Below are positions 61,302 through 64,000 of a stretch of DNA of 64,000 bases, piece by piece; position 1 is the first letter of the stretch, and the number at the start of each line of letters is the position of its first letter. Below the pieces are notes generated by a model that was not told the DNA's origin, made no database searches, and saw only the letters and a list, made by a program, of their open reading frames with translations. The position numbers and the translations under genes were made by a program. The DNA lies in assembly GCF_039537665.1 (NCBI RefSeq), contig NZ_BAABAY010000006.1, positions 186,001 through 250,000 of the forward strand. Reading direction: 5' to 3'. Source of the DNA: Gaetbulibacter_A aestuarii (GTDB taxonomy: Bacteria; Bacteroidota; Bacteroidia; Flavobacteriales; Flavobacteriaceae).

Positions 61302-61309
61302 CAAAAATA
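61302..61309 (-). promoter_or_regulatory. -7 element upstream of the helicase gene
   Basis: TATTTTTG on the - strand fits TAnnTTTG, 20 bases before the start at 61,281. Confidence 0.4.
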
Positions 61310-61357
61310 ACACCTTTTGAAGGTTTTAGACGATTATTTTGATGGAAAATTTTTATA

Positions 61358-61384
61358 GGAATAATTTCAGCATAGAATTATTCC
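61358..61384 (-). terminator. Weak hairpin after the 61,414 gene
   Basis: GGAATAATT and AATTATTCC form a 9-bp stem with a 9-base loop; the tail is AT-rich without a clean T-run. Possible weak terminator. Confidence 0.3.
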
Positions 61385-61413
61385 ATGTTGAAAAATGTTC
61401 AAAAATTAAAAAG

Positions 61414-62091
61414 TTATTCTTTTGTGATAACGATAGTGGCTTTAACACCTTCTGAAAGAGCCCACATATCAGATGCCAGGATATTACCGGAATCGTCGAC
61501 AATTTGGAATTGGGCGGTGTTTGGAACAAGATATCCCTCGTTAATAGCTAAAAAGTCAAAAACATTCTGACCCTGCTTTAACTCAAATTCAAATCCACCA
61601 TAAGCATTAGCTAATAATACGCGATACTCTAATATATTATCATTAACATAAACCCTTATCAGGTCTCCGTCTTGTTCCCCGTAATCCCGATACATAACAC
61701 GAACATATTTCGATTTCGTTTTTATTTCACCAAAAAACTGGTCGGTTTTACTTCCTTTGGTTCCCAGATTTAGCTCACGCTTAATAGCATTACTTTTATT
61801 TTGAAAACGCTTTTCGAACAATTCTCCGGGATTTCCAAACTGTTCCTTAGGCAACATAGAAAATTCCTTTTTAGGCATTTCAAGTTTGGGAGCAATACTT
61901 GGAACATTCATCCCATTAAAATCACTGTTATCCTTTTTATTTAAATCTAAAGGTTTGATAACAATAACATCAGAGGAATCCTTTTTGCTTTCAACAGCAG
62001 GTATGGTTTTGCTTTTATTTTGATTTTCTACTTGAGAAAACCCTTTTCCAACAAAACATATTACAAATATGAATGGTAAAATTAATTTCAT
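61414..62091 (-). CDS. Exported protein of unknown function
   Basis: A 225-residue exported protein. Signal peptide LILPFIFVICFVGKGFSQ. Residues about 20-100 are Lys/Ser/Pro-rich (KDSSDVIVIKPLDLNKKDNSD) and look unstructured. From about 105 a compact beta domain: KSKYVRVMYRDYGEQDGDLIRVYVNDNILEYRVLLANAYGGFEFELKQGQNVFDFLAINEGYLVPNTAQF is the core, in which D-x-D and N-x-N turns resemble calcium- or sugar-binding secreted domains. Function unknown. It is read away from the microprotein genes. Confidence 0.75.
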   Translation of the reverse strand: MKLILPFIFVICFVGKGFSQVENQNKSKTIPAVESKKDSSDVIVIKPLDLNKKDNSDFNGMNVPSIAPKLEMPKKEFSMLPKEQFGNPGELFEKRFQNKSNAIKRELNLGTKGSKTDQFFGEIKTKSKYVRVMYRDYGEQDGDLIRVYVNDNILEYRVLLANAYGGFEFELKQGQNVFDFLAINEGYLVPNTAQFQIVDDSGNILASDMWALSEGVKATIVITKE

Positions 62092-62117
62092 ACAAGCTAT
62101 TCGCCGTTAATTGAGTT

Positions 62118-62125
62118 CAAATATA
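62118..62125 (-). promoter_or_regulatory. -7 element upstream of the 61,414 gene
   Basis: TATATTTG on the - strand fits TAnnTTTG, 26 bases before the start at 62,091. Confidence 0.4.
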
Positions 62126-62362
62126 TTTATTAAAATTTCAAGATGGTAAACGACATCTTAATTTTAATAAGAAAATAACAAAAATCGTTCCCAATAGTTC
62201 AAAAATTGTGATTTCAATATAAAATGATTGAAATAAATGGGTTCTTTCCACCCTATTTTAGTTAAAAATGTGTTAAATACTACTTTGTAATGCATAGTAC
62301 TGTAACAATTTTTATTCTTAGTCGTCTATCAAGTATAAAACAATCAAAAAATAACAGAAATC

Positions 62363-62449
62363 ATGAGAACTTTACACAACAATCAGATAAGTGAAACATT
62401 TAAAACATCAAAAGCTTATCTATGGAATATCAAGAGACGTTACAGATAA
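62363..62449 (+). CDS. Basic microprotein, tandem copy 1 (28 aa)
   Basis: A 28-codon gene reading MRTLHNNQISETFKTSKAYL and ending KRRYR. Near-identical to copy 2 133 bp downstream, including the 5' leader (ATCAAAAAA-ACAG-AAT). Of ten codons that differ between the copies, seven are synonymous, which points to selection on the peptide. No signal peptide; Arg/Lys-rich end. Function unknown; RNA or ribosome binding is a guess. Confidence 0.7.
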   Translation: MRTLHNNQISETFKTSKAYLWNIKRRYR

Positions 62450-62495
62450 GTAACCATTTAATTTAAGTACTAATCATCAAAAAACAACAGTAATT

Positions 62496-62582
62496 ATGAG
62501 AACCCTTCACAACAATCAGATAAGTGAAACTTTCAAAGCATCGAAAGCTTATCAGTGGAACACAAAAAGACGTTACAGATAA
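62496..62582 (+). CDS. Basic microprotein, tandem copy 2 (28 aa)
   Basis: MRTLHNNQISETFKASKAYQ and ending KRRYR. Same length and start as copy 1; differences are Thr15Ala, Leu20Gln and Ile23Thr. Lies 46 bases after copy 1 and 37 bases before a strong terminator, so both form one transcript. Confidence 0.7.
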   Translation: MRTLHNNQISETFKASKAYQWNTKRRYR

Positions 62583-62618
62583 CACAACGTTTTAAGCCAT
62601 AAAGCTTAACAGAACTCT

Positions 62619-62652
62619 AAAGACGTCACCGAAAAAGTGACGTCTTTTTTTT
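62619..62652 (+). terminator. Rho-independent terminator of the microprotein unit
   Basis: Perfect 11-bp stem AAAGACGTCAC / GTGACGTCTTT with a 7-base loop, followed by eight T in total including stem end. Marks a + strand transcription unit ending after copy 2. Confidence 0.9.
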
Positions 62653-62679
62653 AAAAAATCAACGAAACAAACAACGAAA

Positions 62680-62814
62680 ATGAAACCTTTAAAATCCATT
62701 TTACGACGTAGCGATACTTTATTTGGAGAAAATCTTTTTATCTCCAGACGTATTTTGATCAATAATTATACGCAAGCTACCACCTGGAAAGGTGCTAAAC
62801 GCTATGCCCATTAA
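62680..62814 (+). CDS. Small basic protein (44 aa)
   Basis: A 44-codon gene reading MKPLKSILRRSDTLFGENLF and ending TTWKGAKRYAH. Its C-terminal W-K-x-x-KRY is loosely like the W-N-x-KRRYR end of the 28-residue microproteins, so it may be a longer relative. It starts 28 bases after the terminator and lies 61 bases before the ExbD start, perhaps in the same transcript. The size and the absence of other support keep confidence moderate. Confidence 0.55.
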   Translation: MKPLKSILRRSDTLFGENLFISRRILINNYTQATTWKGAKRYAH

Positions 62815-62875
62815 CTAAAAGCGATGTCTGGTACTGTTTTTGTGTCTATTAAAAAGAACGCTAAAAACAATTCTT

Positions 62876-63430
62876 ATGAGACACTCAAAACTTGTACCCT
62901 CGGTAAACGCAGGCTCTATGGCCGACATCGCTTTTTTATTACTTATTTTTTTCCTTGTAACCGCCTCTATTTCTTCTGATCAGGGAATAACCAGAATGCT
63001 CCCGAAAGACTGTCCCACCAATGATTGCGATGGCTTTATAGCCGAACGTAACATACTTCAAATCAACATCAACAATCAAAATGAAATTATGGTGAATAAT
63101 GAGATCATTCCGCCAGAACAATTAAAAGATAAAGTGACATTTTTTGTTGACAATAATGGAGATAGCAGCTGTTCATATTGTCATGGAAAGCGAAACGAAA
63201 AACTTTCAGAAAATCCTGAAAAGGCTGTAATTTCAATTCAATATGGTAAAAAATCAAATTACAAAACCTTTATTTATGTTCAGGACGAAATCACGAAAGC
63301 ATTTTATGAATTAAGATCTGAATACAGTGCTCATGTTTTAAATAAAAAACCGGAAGATCTTACAAAAGAAGACATGGAAACGGTTAAAAAAGCATATCCA
63401 TTCAAAATTTCTGAGGCGAAAACGCGATAA
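62876..63430 (+). CDS. ExbD/TolR-family biopolymer transport protein
   Basis: A 184-residue inner membrane protein. A single N-terminal membrane helix (ADIAFLLLIFFLVTASI) carries the Asp of the ExbD/TolR helix (residue 17) that couples to the proton motive force. The periplasmic part includes ITRMLPKDCPTNDCDG, NILQININNQNEIMVNNEII and a C-x-x-C in SCSYCHGKRN. ATG 62,876 is chosen because it begins the family motif MRHSKLVPSVNAGSMADIA. No ExbB or TonB gene is adjacent in the window. The extra Cys pairs in the periplasmic part are unusual. Confidence 0.87.
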   Translation: MRHSKLVPSVNAGSMADIAFLLLIFFLVTASISSDQGITRMLPKDCPTNDCDGFIAERNILQININNQNEIMVNNEIIPPEQLKDKVTFFVDNNGDSSCSYCHGKRNEKLSENPEKAVISIQYGKKSNYKTFIYVQDEITKAFYELRSEYSAHVLNKKPEDLTKEDMETVKKAYPFKISEAKTR

Positions 63431-63454
63431 TAAAAATTTTAAAATTTAATACCC

Positions 63455-63874
63455 TCATAAGGTGTCCTTACAAATTCCGTAAGTGATACAAACTCTTTTT
63501 TTACCCCAATTACGAGCGGCATCGATGTCTTTACCCATAAAGATATCAATACGTTTTTTCCAACGGAAATGCATTTTATCTTTAACCCAATAGATCCCTT
63601 CAAGACCCTCAATTTTTACAGGTGTATTATGCGTTAACCCCAATTTTAATAGGTCTCGCGAAACGGCTATATACTTCTGTCCTGCTACCAAACTATCACC
63701 GAATGCCGTTAAATGCGGCTCATTGTCGGTTTGATATTCCAAAGCATTATAGGCCGTGGCAATGACATCCAGACTTTCCCAGTGATATTCCACTTCAAAA
63801 GATTTTGTGTTTTCCTTGCAACTCAAAAAAAGCATTACAAAAAGAACAGATATAAACCGGATGCGTAAAAACAT
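63455..63874 (-). CDS. 3D-domain lipoprotein
   Basis: A 139-residue predicted lipoprotein (LFVMLFLSC lipobox, Cys19). The 3D domain follows: VIATAYNALEYQTDNEPHLTAFGDSLV, YIAVSRDLLKLGLTHNTPVKIEGLEGIYWVKDKM, RIDIFMGKDIDAARNWGKKRVCI. The three Asp positions of the double-psi beta-barrel seen in MltA/RpfB-type muralytic enzymes are in AFGDS, VKDKM and RIDIF. It may cleave or bind peptidoglycan at the outer membrane. Four bases after the end of the next - strand gene, likely the same operon. Confidence 0.87.
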   Translation of the reverse strand: MFLRIRFISVLFVMLFLSCKENTKSFEVEYHWESLDVIATAYNALEYQTDNEPHLTAFGDSLVAGQKYIAVSRDLLKLGLTHNTPVKIEGLEGIYWVKDKMHFRWKKRIDIFMGKDIDAARNWGKKRVCITYGICKDTL

Positions 63875-63878
63875 AATA

Positions 63879-64000
63879 TCAATAATTTAGAATCTCCAGC
63901 AAGGCAGATTCAAAACGGTTTTTGGCCAGATACCTATCCTCCAAAGCTTTGGCGAAAGGAATAGGCGTTTCTAAACTTCCCACCCGTTTCACAGGGGCAT
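63879..64000 (-). CDS. 2-oxoacid dehydrogenase E1 beta subunit, 3' end (partial)
   Basis: The last 39 codons before TGA at 63,879: APVKRVGSLETPIPFAKALE, DRYLAKNRFESALLEILNY. This is the transketolase C-terminal end typical of the E1 beta part of branched-chain 2-oxoacid or similar dehydrogenases (also of fused alpha/beta forms). The gene continues beyond the window. It is directly upstream of the 3D-domain gene. Confidence 0.75.
   Translation of the reverse strand, partial: APVKRVGSLETPIPFAKALEDRYLAKNRFESALLEILNY

Noticed and set aside
62363..62582. 133-bp tandem repeat as a CRISPR-like array
   Set aside because: Only two units, far too long, and each contains a conserved reading frame.

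Overview
The window reads as chromosomal DNA of a marine-type member of the Flavobacteriaceae (Bacteroidota). The base composition is AT-rich, start-site regions generally lack Shine-Dalgarno sequences, several upstream regions carry the Bacteroidota TAnnTTTG promoter element, and many flank genes (DUF3667, YfhO, Lrp, M14 peptidase, small lipoproteins, UvrA) look like typical flavobacterial versions. No rRNA, tRNA, CRISPR array, phage or insertion sequence was seen.

Positions 1-30,564 (mostly + strand) form a Wzx/Wzy-type surface polysaccharide locus. It holds a UDP-sugar 6-dehydrogenase, a Wzx flippase, an EpsG/Wzy-like polymerase, about nine known or putative glycosyltransferases, a CapA/CapK-type pair, O-acetylation cassettes, a secreted beta-helix lipoprotein, and a terminal PglA/PglD/PglC-like block that includes a PglD-FemAB fusion. 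The middle (16.4-21.0 kb) is scarred. Two roughly 760-bp direct copies of a UDP-glucuronate decarboxylase (UXS) gene flank one MBOAT/SGNH cassette, and both copies are broken. One is fused at its truncated end to the last 35 codons of a lost glycosyltransferase gene related to the one at 11.4-12.6 kb.

Positions 30,580-35,500 (- strand) converge on that locus and add decoration genes: a methyltransferase, a NodU-type carbamoyltransferase and a third MBOAT/SGNH cassette. The window therefore has three separate MBOAT plus SGNH-like pairs, at 17.5, 23.5 and 35.5 kb.

Positions 35.6-64.0 kb are mostly chromosomal flank: an Lrp regulator, an M14 peptidase, an XRE regulator with an array of palindromic operator-like sites (one overlapping its own start codon), bcp, an endonuclease III without Fe-S cysteines, an ECF sigma factor, uvrA, two paralogous secreted repeat proteins each behind a sigma-54-type promoter, further envelope-glycan genes (GT4, YfhO, GT9), a Tat-signal aminotransferase with an AEC-type permease, a DEAH helicase, ExbD, a 3D-domain lipoprotein and the 3' end of a 2-oxoacid dehydrogenase gene. 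A tandemly duplicated gene for a 28-residue basic microprotein lies at 62.4-62.6 kb. Its two copies differ mostly by synonymous codons and a strong terminator follows.

In the inferred pathway, the PglC-like transferase (29,953) starts the repeat unit on undecaprenyl phosphate. The GTs extend it, PglD/FemAB/MBOAT/carbamoyl/methyl enzymes decorate it, Wzx flips it and the EpsG-like protein polymerises it. Sugar identities are not readable from the sequence.
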